This document shows, piece by piece, positions 50,287 through 58,347 of a stretch of 64,000 nucleotides of DNA. The first letter of the stretch is position 1. Every line of letters begins with the position of its first letter. A program made the translations under genes and the position numbers. The notes below the pieces were generated by a model that was given only the letters and a program-made list of their open reading frames with translations, did no database searches and was not told where the DNA came from. Source of the stretch: an uncultured Oscillospiraceae bacterium (GTDB taxonomy: Bacteria > Bacillota > Clostridia > Oscillospirales > Oscillospiraceae); contig CAKUED010000013.1 in assembly GCA_934646005.1 (NCBI GenBank), positions 1 to 64,000 on the forward strand, read 5' to 3'.

Positions 50287-52512
50287 ATGAAGATCATCAA
50301 GCGAAACGGCTCGGAGGCGACGTTTGATCTGATGAAGATCATCTCCGCCGTCACCAAGGCGAACAACGTCGTGGAGGACGAGGACCGGCTGACGCCGATG
50401 CAGATCCGCCGCATCGCCGAGAGTGTGGAGCTGGCGTGCCAGTCGATGAACCGCGCGCTGAGCGTGGAAGAAATTCAGGATCTCGTCGAGCACCAGATCA
50501 TGGCGCACGGCGCGTATGAGGTCGCCAAAAAGTACATCACCTACCGCTACACCCGCACGCTGGTGCGGAAGTCCAACACCACCGACGATAAGATCCTCAC
50601 CCTGATCGAGTCGAACAACGAGGAGGTCAAGCAAGAAAATTCCAACAAGAACCCCACCGTCAACTCCGTCCAGCGCGACTATATGGCGGGCGAGGTGTCC
50701 AAGGATCTGTCCAAGCGTCTGCTGCTGCCGCAGGATGTGGTGGAGGCGCACGAGGCGGGCATCATCCACTTCCATGACGCCGACTATTTTGCGCAGCATA
50801 TGCACAACTGCGACCTCGTGAACCTCGAGGATATGCTGCAAAACGGCACGGTCATCTCCGGCACGCTCATCGAAAAGCCGCACAGCTTCTCGACCGCCTG
50901 CAATATCGCCACGCAGATCATCGCGCAGATCGCCTCCAACCAGTACGGCGGTCAGTCCATTTCGCTGACGCACCTCGCGCCGTTTGTGGACGTTTCGCGC
51001 CAGAAGATCCGCAAGTCCGTGCTCGAGGAGCTGTCCGCGTTCGGCGTTGCGCCGGACGAGGCGGCGGTGGGCAGGGTCGTGGAGGAGCGCCTGCGCGATG
51101 AAATTCGCCGCGGCGTGCAGACCATCCAGTATCAGGTCGTCACCCTCATGACCACCAACGGGCAGGCACCGTTCATCACCGTGCTCATGTACCTCGGCGA
51201 GGCACGCAGCGAGCAGGAGCGGCACGATCTTGCCATCATCATCGAAGAGACGCTCAAGCAGCGTATTCAGGGTGTGAAGAACGAAAAGGGCGTGTGGATC
51301 ACCCCGGCGTTCCCCAAGCTCATCTATGTGCTGGACGAGGACAATATCCGCGAGGGCGCGCCGTATTGGGAGCTGACGAAGCTCGCCGCCAAGTGCACCG
51401 CCAAGCGCATGGTGCCCGACTATATCTCGGCAAAGAAAATGCGCGAGCTCAAGCTCTCCAAGGGCGAGACACCGGGTCACGGTGACGTGTACACCTGCAT
51501 GGGCTGCCGCAGCTTCCTCACGCCCGACCGCTCCGGCAATGGCTGGAACAACGTCGCCAACGCCGGAAACTACGAGCCGGGCAAGCCGAAGTATTACGGG
51601 CGCTTCAATCAGGGCGTCGTGACCATCAACCTGCCGGATGTGGCGCTGTCCTCCGGCGGCGCGCTCGATAAGTTCTGGAAGATTTTTGACGAGCGGCTGG
51701 AGCTGTGCTACCGCGCGCTGATGTGCCGCCACAACCGCCTGCTCGGCACGCTGTCGGACGCCGCGCCCATCCTGTGGCAGTACGGCGCACTGGCGCGCCT
51801 TCCGAAGGGCGAGCCGATCGACAAGCTGCTCTACGGCGGCTACTCCACCATCTCGCTGGGCTACGCGGGTCTTTATGAGTGCGTCAAATACATGACCGGC
51901 AAATCGCACACCGACCCCGCCGCAACGCCCTTTGCGCTGGAGATCATGCAGCACATGAACGACGCCTGCAAGCGCTGGAAGGAAGCCACCGACATCGACT
52001 TCTCCCTCTACGGCACGCCGCTGGAGTCCACAACGTACAAATTCGCGCAGTGCCTGCAAAAGCGCTTTGGCGTGATCGAGGGCATCACCGATAAAAACTA
52101 TATCACGAACTCCTACCATATCCACGTCACCGAGCATATCAACGCCTTTGACAAGCTCCAGTTCGAGTCGCAGTTCCAGGCGCTCTCGCCCGGCGGCGCG
52201 ATCAGCTACGTCGAAGTGCCGAATATGCAGGGCAATATCGACGCCGTGCTGGAGGTCATGCAGTTCATCTACGAGCACATCATGTATGCCGAGCTGAACA
52301 CCAAATCCGACTACTGCCAGGTCTGCGGCTACGACGGCGAGATCGAGATCCGGGAGGACCGCGACGGCAAGCTCATCTGGGCCTGCCCGCAGTGCGGCAA
52401 CACCGACCAGTCGAAGATGAACGTCGCCCGCCGTACCTGCGGCTACATCGGCTCGCAGTTCTGGAATCAGGGCAGAACGCAGGAAATTCGTGACAGAGTT
52501 CTTCATCTGTAA
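50287..52512 (+). CDS. nrdD: Anaerobic (class III) ribonucleoside-triphosphate reductase
   Basis: The 741-aa glycyl-radical enzyme makes dNTPs without oxygen. The start is 50287 behind GAGAGGAG; the frame extends upstream through the promoter and is not translated. Residues ~1-95 are an ATP-cone (MKIIKRNGSEATFDLMKIIS...RKSNTTDD). The catalytic barrel includes FHDADYFAQHMHNCDLVNLE and YTCMGCRSFLTPDRSGNGWNN (substrate Cys). Near the C-terminus are the zinc site CQVCGYDGEIE...CPQCGN and the radical loop RTCGYIGSQFWNQGRTQEI, with the Gly in GYIGS. NrdG, encoded divergently, activates it. Confidence 0.98.
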   Translation: MKIIKRNGSEATFDLMKIISAVTKANNVVEDEDRLTPMQIRRIAESVELACQSMNRALSVEEIQDLVEHQIMAHGAYEVAKKYITYRYTRTLVRKSNTTDDKILTLIESNNEEVKQENSNKNPTVNSVQRDYMAGEVSKDLSKRLLLPQDVVEAHEAGIIHFHDADYFAQHMHNCDLVNLEDMLQNGTVISGTLIEKPHSFSTACNIATQIIAQIASNQYGGQSISLTHLAPFVDVSRQKIRKSVLEELSAFGVAPDEAAVGRVVEERLRDEIRRGVQTIQYQVVTLMTTNGQAPFITVLMYLGEARSEQERHDLAIIIEETLKQRIQGVKNEKGVWITPAFPKLIYVLDEDNIREGAPYWELTKLAAKCTAKRMVPDYISAKKMRELKLSKGETPGHGDVYTCMGCRSFLTPDRSGNGWNNVANAGNYEPGKPKYYGRFNQGVVTINLPDVALSSGGALDKFWKIFDERLELCYRALMCRHNRLLGTLSDAAPILWQYGALARLPKGEPIDKLLYGGYSTISLGYAGLYECVKYMTGKSHTDPAATPFALEIMQHMNDACKRWKEATDIDFSLYGTPLESTTYKFAQCLQKRFGVIEGITDKNYITNSYHIHVTEHINAFDKLQFESQFQALSPGGAISYVEVPNMQGNIDAVLEVMQFIYEHIMYAELNTKSDYCQVCGYDGEIEIREDRDGKLIWACPQCGNTDQSKMNVARRTCGYIGSQFWNQGRTQEIRDRVLHL

Positions 52513-52545
52513 CGCAGCCCCAGCTACATAACAGGAGGACACCAT

Positions 52546-54192
52546 ATGTCTTTTTACAAGCGCCAGCCGGATATGATCATCAAGAACGGCACGATCGTGG
52601 ACGGCACGGGCGACCTGCCTTATTTTGCGGACATCGCCATCATCGGCGACAGGATCGACTACATCGGCGACCTGCGGGGCGTGAGTGCGCCGCTCGTCAT
52701 CGACGCGCACCATAAATACGTCACCCCCGGCTTTATCGACCCCCATACGCATTCCGACCAGTCCATCTGGGCAAATCCGCGCGCGGAGAGCGCCGTGCGG
52801 CAGGGTGTGACGACCGAGGTAGTCGGCAACTGCGGCTACTCGCTGCGCCATGTGCTGAGCGGCATCCCCTTTGACCCGGCGGGTGACGGCGTCCGCTGCG
52901 TGTATGACTACGGCCGCGCGCCCGCCCCGCGCGGGAGCATGGCGGCGGTGCTGGATAAAATGGACGCGATGGGCGCGTCCATCAACACCGCGTGGCTGTG
53001 CGGGCACAACTCGCTGCGCCGCCTTGCGGGGCTGTACACCACCGACTATACGCCCGAGCAGTTTGACGCCATGGCGGCGTTTTTGCGCGAGGCGATGGAG
53101 GCTGGCTTTGTGGGCTTCTCCACGGGTCTGGAGTTCGTCCCCGGCATCAACTCCCGCCCGGAGGAGGTCGAGCGCCTTGCCGCCATCGCGGCGGAATACG
53201 ACGCGAACTACTCCACGCATATGCGCGACGAGGGCACTTATATTTTAGAGGCCATCAACGAATTTTTGAACGTCATCCGCAAAACGGGGCTGCGCGGCAC
53301 GATCTCGCACCTGAATGTGAAATATGACAACGGTATCCCCAACGAATACCTGCAAAAGGGGATGCAGATGCTGAAGGACGCGCGCAGCATCGAGCATCTG
53401 AACGTCCTGTGCGATATGCTGCCGACGTGCTTCGCCACCGGCGACGCGCTGGCGATGATGCCGCCCTGGCTGTACGCAAACGGCTGGGAGGAGGCGCAAA
53501 AGACTCTCCGCGACCCCGCCGGGCGCGAAAAGGTCAAGGGCGATATGAACCGCTACTGGCGCTTCCTCGCTGCCGGGCAGTGGGACAGGCTGCTGTTCGT
53601 GCAGCCGCCGTATCAGCCCGAAATTGCGAACACGCCGTTTGGCGAGCTGGCAGAGCGGCGCGGGCGCGCGCCGGACGATCTGTTTTTGGACATCCTCGCC
53701 GAAGCCCCGTCGCTGGACGCGGCGCAGTCGATCCTGATGCAGGGCACGGTGTTTCAGGAGCAGACCATGATCGACAGCGTCGTGACCGACCCCATTTATA
53801 TGTGGCAGAGCGACAGCTTTGTCACGGTGGAGGAGGGCGAGCTTGCCCGCCGGACGGCGAACGTGCAGAATTATATGTCCATGACCTATTTCTTCGCGCG
53901 CTACGTCCGCGACCTCGGCGCGATCTCCATGCCCGAGGCGGTGCGCAAGGCGACGTCCATGCCCGCCAAGCACTTCCATCTGGAGGGGCGCGGCGTGCTG
54001 GCAGCCGGCAATTACGCCGATGTGAACGTCTTTGACCTGAACGCGCTGAAGATCCACTCGACGTTCTCCGACGTCTGCCGCTATTCCAGCGGCATGGACT
54101 ATGTGATCGTCAACGGCACGCCCGTCATCGCAAACGGCGAGCACACCGGCGCGCGCGCCGGCAAAACGCTGCGCCACCTGCCGAAAAAATAA
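52546..54192 (+). CDS. D-aminoacylase / N-acyl-D-amino-acid deacylase family amidohydrolase
   Basis: The 548-aa amidohydrolase-superfamily protein has the N-terminal small beta domain (DMIIKNGTIVDGTGDLPYFADIAIIGDRIDYIGDL), then YVTPGFIDPHTHSDQSIW (metal His-x-His, about 65-75), RQGVTTEVVGNCGYS (Cys, a D-aminoacylase ligand), YSTHMRDEG (His), RGTISHLNVKY (His) and the C-terminal PAKHFHLEGRGVLAAGNYADVNVFDLN. These are traits of N-acyl-D-amino-acid deacylases; D-glutamate or dipeptide-like substrates also occur in the family. No adjacent racemase or transporter. GGAGGACAC is the ribosome site, 33 nt after nrdD, so read-through from nrdD is possible. Confidence 0.9.
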   Translation: MSFYKRQPDMIIKNGTIVDGTGDLPYFADIAIIGDRIDYIGDLRGVSAPLVIDAHHKYVTPGFIDPHTHSDQSIWANPRAESAVRQGVTTEVVGNCGYSLRHVLSGIPFDPAGDGVRCVYDYGRAPAPRGSMAAVLDKMDAMGASINTAWLCGHNSLRRLAGLYTTDYTPEQFDAMAAFLREAMEAGFVGFSTGLEFVPGINSRPEEVERLAAIAAEYDANYSTHMRDEGTYILEAINEFLNVIRKTGLRGTISHLNVKYDNGIPNEYLQKGMQMLKDARSIEHLNVLCDMLPTCFATGDALAMMPPWLYANGWEEAQKTLRDPAGREKVKGDMNRYWRFLAAGQWDRLLFVQPPYQPEIANTPFGELAERRGRAPDDLFLDILAEAPSLDAAQSILMQGTVFQEQTMIDSVVTDPIYMWQSDSFVTVEEGELARRTANVQNYMSMTYFFARYVRDLGAISMPEAVRKATSMPAKHFHLEGRGVLAAGNYADVNVFDLNALKIHSTFSDVCRYSSGMDYVIVNGTPVIANGEHTGARAGKTLRHLPKK

Positions 54193-54203
54193 TTGCAAAT
54201 TTG

Positions 54204-54236
54204 CCGCCCGCCGGGAAACCCCGGCGGGCGGTTTTG
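54204..54236 (+). terminator. Terminator after the amidohydrolase gene
   Basis: CCGCCCGCCGGG/CCCCGGCGGGCGG stem with AAA loop, followed by TTTTG. Confidence 0.8.
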
Positions 54237-54242
54237 TTTGTA

Positions 54243-54271
54243 TTGCACGCGGGCGCGCGGTGTGGTATACT
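54243..54271 (+). promoter_or_regulatory. Promoter of the dlt-like operon
   Basis: TTGCAC (54243-54248), 17 nt, TATACT (54266-54271); ribosome site AAAAGGAGGG at 54281-54290. Confidence 0.75.
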
Positions 54272-54298
54272 GTATAAATTAAAAGGAGGGGTGTGCCC

Positions 54299-55801
54299 AT
54301 GCGGAACGTTTTGGAATATCTGGAGCGCACGGCGGCGCGCGTGCCAGACAAGACCGCGTTTGCCGATGAGGCGCACACGCTCACGTTTTCGCAGCTTCTC
54401 GCGGGCTCGCGCGCGGTGGGGACGCTCGTGGCGCGGCGCGCCGAAAAAAGCCGCCCCGTGGGCGTGCTCGTCGGGCGCGACGCGTATACGCCGCTGGGCT
54501 TTTTCGCGGCGCTGCAAGCCGGGTGCTGCTATGTCCCGCTCGACCCGCAGATGCCCTCCGCACGGCTGGACGCGATCCTGCGCCAGCTCGACCCCGCAGT
54601 CGTTTTGTACACGCGCGAGAGCGCAAAGGTCGCCGCGCAGCTCGGCTGCCCCACCCTCAGTATTGAGGATGATCTGAACGCGGACGTTGACGGCGCGCTG
54701 CTGAAAACGCGGCGCGAGGCGGTGCTGGACACCGACCCGGTGTATATCATCTTCACCTCCGGCTCGACGGGCGTGCCCAAGGGCATCGCCTGCCACCACC
54801 GGGGCGTGATCGACCTCGCCGACTGGCTGGCGGGCGCGGCGGAATTTTCGCCGGACGACGTGCTGGGAAACCAAGCGCCGTTTTATTTCGACGGCTCGGT
54901 CAAGGATCTGTATATCTGCGTTTCGTGCGGGCTGACGTGCCATATTTTGCCCAAAAAGCTGTTTTTGTTTCCGAAGCTGCTCATCGAATACCTGAACGCG
55001 CACGGCGTGACGGCGCTGCAATGGGCGACGTCGGCGTTCCACCTGGTCGCCGCGTCGGGCGTGCTGGAAAAATACCGCCCCGAAAAAATTCGCAAGGTCC
55101 TGCTCGGCGGCGAGGCGCTGCTTGCCCGCGACGTAAATATTTGGCGCGCGGCGCTGCCCGACGCGCAGTACTATAATCTTTATGGACCGACTGAGGCGAC
55201 CGTGGACGCGCTGTGGTATCGCGTGGATCAGGAATTTGCCGACCATGAGGCCATCCCCGCGGGCAGACCCTGCGCCAATAAGGACGTATTCCTGCTGGAT
55301 GAGCACCGGCAGCCGGTCAAGCCGGGGCAGCCGGGCGAGATCTGCATCCGCGGCACGGGGCTGGCGCTGGGCTATTACAACGACCCCGAAAAGACCGCCG
55401 CCGCGTTCATCCAGAACCCGCTGCAAAAAAATTACCCGGAGCGCATCTACTGCACGGGCGATATTGCCGTGCAGGATGAAAACGGGCTGTTCATCTTCCA
55501 GTCCCGGCAGGACGGGCAGGTCAAGCACATGGGCTACCGCATCGAGCTGGGCGAAATTGAACGCGCGCTCGCGTCCTGCCCCGGCGTGAACGACGCGGCG
55601 TGCCTGTTTGACGCAGGCAAGGACGCCATCGTCTGCTGCTACGCGGGCGAGGCGACGCCGGCGCAGATTCTGGCGCACCTGCGCACGCTCGTGCCGAAAT
55701 ATATGTTCCCGAACGTGTTCTGTGCGCGTGAGCGCCTGCCGCATAACCAAAACGGCAAGATCGACCGTGCGGCGCTCAAAAAGGACTGTCTCGATGGATA
55801 A
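54299..55801 (+). CDS. AMP-forming amino acid ligase (DltA/NRPS adenylation type)
   Basis: The 500-aa adenylation enzyme starts at 54299, 9 nt from the ribosome site. Core motifs: VYIIFTSGSTGVPKG (A3, about 148-162), FYFDGSVKDLY (A4, Asp198, which binds the alpha-amino group in amino-acid adenylating enzymes), YNLYGPTEATVD (A5), GEICIRGTGLALGYYN (A7/A8), YCTGDIAVQDENGLFIFQSRQDGQVKHMGYRIELGEIE (A8) and NGKIDRAAL (A10 Lys). DltA has the same architecture and length and loads D-Ala onto DltC. The gene is followed by a carrier protein, an MBOAT acyltransferase and a SGNH protein, like dlt. The actual amino acid cannot be read off; other amino acids are possible. Confidence 0.9.
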   Translation: MRNVLEYLERTAARVPDKTAFADEAHTLTFSQLLAGSRAVGTLVARRAEKSRPVGVLVGRDAYTPLGFFAALQAGCCYVPLDPQMPSARLDAILRQLDPAVVLYTRESAKVAAQLGCPTLSIEDDLNADVDGALLKTRREAVLDTDPVYIIFTSGSTGVPKGIACHHRGVIDLADWLAGAAEFSPDDVLGNQAPFYFDGSVKDLYICVSCGLTCHILPKKLFLFPKLLIEYLNAHGVTALQWATSAFHLVAASGVLEKYRPEKIRKVLLGGEALLARDVNIWRAALPDAQYYNLYGPTEATVDALWYRVDQEFADHEAIPAGRPCANKDVFLLDEHRQPVKPGQPGEICIRGTGLALGYYNDPEKTAAAFIQNPLQKNYPERIYCTGDIAVQDENGLFIFQSRQDGQVKHMGYRIELGEIERALASCPGVNDAACLFDAGKDAIVCCYAGEATPAQILAHLRTLVPKYMFPNVFCARERLPHNQNGKIDRAALKKDCLDG

Positions 55802-56549
55802 GATCACCGATTTTGCCGCCCTGCGCGCGGCGCAGAGCGCGTGCCTGCGCCCGGGGCTCATCACAAACTGCGTATTGCCCGCGCAGGCGCTGCGCGAGCT
55901 GTGCGAGAGCGGGCAATTATTCGCAGAACGCGCGGACGGCGGGCTGCTCCTGCTGGCGCGCGGAACAGTTGACAGGCTGTATTTTTACGTCACCGACCCC
56001 ACGGCCGCGCCGCGCGCGGCGCTGCCGGAGGGGACAGTGTGCGAATATCCCTACGCGAATGCCCCCGCGCTGCCGGAGAGCTGGTTCGCCGCGCTCGGCT
56101 TTTGCCGTGTGCTCACGCGGGAGCGCCGGACGCGCCCGGCGGGTGAAGCACCCGCAGGACCGTCGCCGTGCGAAGAAATTTCCGCACAGGCGGCGCTGGA
56201 GATTTTAAGCGCCTGCTTCCCGCGCGACACCGGCTGCATCCCGTCGCTCCCTGAACTGGAGCTGGCGGCGCGGGAGGGGCGGCTGCTGGGCACAGAACAG
56301 ACCGCCGTGCTGCACGCAAGGCCCGATCGCGGCGCGATGGAGCTGCGGCATCTCGCCGTGCTGCCCGCCGCGCGCGGGCGGGGGCTGGCATCCAAACTCG
56401 TGCGGGACTTCTGTGCGCGCTTCGGCGCGCAGACCTGCCGCGTGTGGGCGGCGCAGGACAACGCCGCCGCGCGGCGCATTTACGAACAAAACGGATTTTT
56501 GCCGGACGGACGCATGGCGCAGGTCTGGCGGATAGAAAGGAAGCACTGA
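55794..56549 (+). CDS. GNAT-family acyltransferase in the dlt-like operon
   Basis: The 251-aa protein overlaps the ligase gene by 8 nt (start 55794, MDKITDFAALRAAQSACL). The C-terminal ~90 residues form a GNAT domain: MELRHLAVLPAARGRGLASKLVRDFC contains the acetyl-CoA P-loop (RxxGxG/A as ARGRGLA) and VWAAQDNAAARRIYEQNGFLPDGRM the end of the fold. The N-terminal ~125 residues show no recognised motif but may be a second, degenerate GNAT-like half (LYFYVTDPTAAPRAALPEG). No such gene is part of standard dlt operons. It could acylate the aminoacyl group, modify a sugar, or make the substrate. Confidence 0.85.
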   Translation: MDKITDFAALRAAQSACLRPGLITNCVLPAQALRELCESGQLFAERADGGLLLLARGTVDRLYFYVTDPTAAPRAALPEGTVCEYPYANAPALPESWFAALGFCRVLTRERRTRPAGEAPAGPSPCEEISAQAALEILSACFPRDTGCIPSLPELELAAREGRLLGTEQTAVLHARPDRGAMELRHLAVLPAARGRGLASKLVRDFCARFGAQTCRVWAAQDNAAARRIYEQNGFLPDGRMAQVWRIERKH

Positions 56550-56550
56550 C

Positions 56551-56775
56551 ATGGAACAGCTTTTGAATATTTTGCAGCAGACGTGCCCCGGCATCGACTT
56601 TACCGCGTCCGACCGCCTGATCGACGACGGCATCATCGACTCGCTCGACCTCGTCACGCTCGTGACCGTGCTGATGGACGAGTACGACGTGGAAATTTCG
56701 GTCGATGATCTCGTGCCGGAGAATTTCAACTCCGTGCAGGCGATCTATGACCTCGTCGAGCGCGCAAGGGGCTAA
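56551..56775 (+). CDS. Acyl/peptidyl carrier protein (DltC-like)
   Basis: The 74-aa acidic protein has DDGIIDSLDLVTLVT, whose Ser31 is the phosphopantetheine attachment site (DSL motif). The four-helix pattern and VEISVDDLVPENFNSVQAI match DltC-type carriers. It starts 1 nt after the GNAT stop. Expected role: carry the aminoacyl group activated by the ligase to the MBOAT transferase. Confidence 0.94.
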   Translation: MEQLLNILQQTCPGIDFTASDRLIDDGIIDSLDLVTLVTVLMDEYDVEISVDDLVPENFNSVQAIYDLVERARG

Positions 56776-56778
56776 GGT

Positions 56779-58335
56779 ATGTCCTTTACGTCGCTGACGT
56801 TCCTTGCGTTTTTAGCGGGGCTGATCGTTTTATACTACGTTCTGCCGCGAAAGCTCCAGTGGGTGCTGCTGCTTGCGGCAAGCTGCGCGTTTTACCTGTG
56901 CGGTGGGGCAAAAACGATCGGCTACCTCGCCTTTACCGCCCTGACGACCTACACCGCCGGGCGGCGCTTGGGCGTTTTGAACGCGCGCTGGAAGGCTTTG
57001 GACGCGCAGGAGAAAAAGCAGCGCAAGCGCGCGCACGACCGGCGGCGCAAGGGCGCTGTGTGGCTGGTGTGCCTGTTGAATTTCGGCGTGCTGTTCGCGC
57101 TCAAATACTGGGCGTTCCTCGCCGGGGCGCTCTCGCGCCGGACGGGGCTTTCCATCTTTGCGCCGGAGCTTTTAATGCCCGTGGGCGTGTCGTTTTATAC
57201 GTTCCAGTCCATCGGCTATGTGGTGGACTGCTATCGCGGCAAGGTGCAGCCGCAGAAAAATTTTGCAAAATACGCGCTGTTTGTGTCGTTTTTCCCGCAG
57301 ATCGTGCAGGGACCGATCGGGCGCTACGACGCGCTCGCGCCGCAGCTTCTGGCGGAGCACACGCTCGACTGGGAGAATATCCGCGGCGGCTTGCAGCTCG
57401 CCCTGTGGGGCTATTTTAAGAAGCTGCTGCTCGCCGAGCGCACGGCGGCGCTGGTGAATACGGTGTTTGCATTGCCCGAGAGCTACGGCGGCGCGGTGCT
57501 GGTGCTGGGCGTGTTTGGCTACTGCGTGCAGCTCTACTGCGATTTTTCCGGCGGCATCGACATCTCGCGCGGCGCGGCGCAGATGCTCGGCATCACCATG
57601 GCGGAAAATTTCCAGCGCCCGATCTTTGCCCGCAGCCTGACGGAATACTGGAGGCGCTGGCACATCTCGCTCGGGAGCTGGATGCGCGACTATGTGTTCT
57701 ACCCGCTGGCGCTCTCGCGCCCGTTCCGCGCGCTGGGGTCATTTGCCCGCAAGCATTTTCGCGGGATGCTGAGCAAAATTTTTGCCACGTCCATGGCGAC
57801 GTTCGTGGTGTATTTCATCATCGGCATCTGGCACGGGGCGAATTTCCGCTACCTCGCGTTCGGGCTGTATAACGGCGTGCTCATCACGGCGGCGCTGCTT
57901 TTAGAGCCGCTCTTTGTGCGCGTGCGCGAAAAGCTCCCCATCCGCTGGGACGGCTGGCTCTGGCACGGCGTGCAGATGCTGCGCACGGGCGTGATCGTGT
58001 TCATCGGGCGCTATATCACCCGCGCGCCGCGGCTGACGACGGCGCTTTCCATGCTGCGGCGGTCGGTGACGGACTTTTCGCTTTCACAGCTTCGCGGCGG
58101 CGCGCTGTTCTCGCTCGGCATGACAAAGTCCGACTGGCTCGTCGTGCTGGCGGGGCTTTTCGTGCTGCTGGCGGTGGAGGTGTATCAGGAGCGCGGCGGC
58201 AGGGCGCGCGCGCTTCTCGCGCGGCAAAAGCCCGCCGTGCAGGGGCTTGTGACGCTCGCATGGCTGGCGGCTCTGCTGCTGCTCGGCGCGCTGGGCGGCT
58301 ACACCGGCGCGGGCTTCATTTATGCACAATATTAA
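56779..58335 (+). CDS. MBOAT O-acyltransferase (DltB/AlgI/PatA type)
   Basis: The 518-aa polytopic protein has FYTFQSIGYVVDCYRGK, FFPQIVQGPIGRYDAL, YCVQLYCDFSGGIDISRGAAQMLGI, LTEYWRRWHISLGSWMRDYVFYPL and the active-site His in IGIWHGANFRYLAFGLYNG. This is the O-acyltransferase core shared by DltB and AlgI. It would move an acyl or aminoacyl group from the carrier protein across the membrane onto an extracellular polymer. A C-terminal extension of about 120 residues (two or three further helices) is of the AlgI rather than the DltB sort. Confidence 0.93.
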   Translation: MSFTSLTFLAFLAGLIVLYYVLPRKLQWVLLLAASCAFYLCGGAKTIGYLAFTALTTYTAGRRLGVLNARWKALDAQEKKQRKRAHDRRRKGAVWLVCLLNFGVLFALKYWAFLAGALSRRTGLSIFAPELLMPVGVSFYTFQSIGYVVDCYRGKVQPQKNFAKYALFVSFFPQIVQGPIGRYDALAPQLLAEHTLDWENIRGGLQLALWGYFKKLLLAERTAALVNTVFALPESYGGAVLVLGVFGYCVQLYCDFSGGIDISRGAAQMLGITMAENFQRPIFARSLTEYWRRWHISLGSWMRDYVFYPLALSRPFRALGSFARKHFRGMLSKIFATSMATFVVYFIIGIWHGANFRYLAFGLYNGVLITAALLLEPLFVRVREKLPIRWDGWLWHGVQMLRTGVIVFIGRYITRAPRLTTALSMLRRSVTDFSLSQLRGGALFSLGMTKSDWLVVLAGLFVLLAVEVYQERGGRARALLARQKPAVQGLVTLAWLAALLLLGALGGYTGAGFIYAQY

Positions 58336-58347
58336 GGAGGGCGCACC

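Noticed and set aside
50281..53220. 979-codon open frame on the minus strand opposite nrdD and the amidohydrolase
   Set aside because: High GC and codon bias leave long antisense frames open. Its product has no coherent domains, while the plus strand encodes two clear enzymes.
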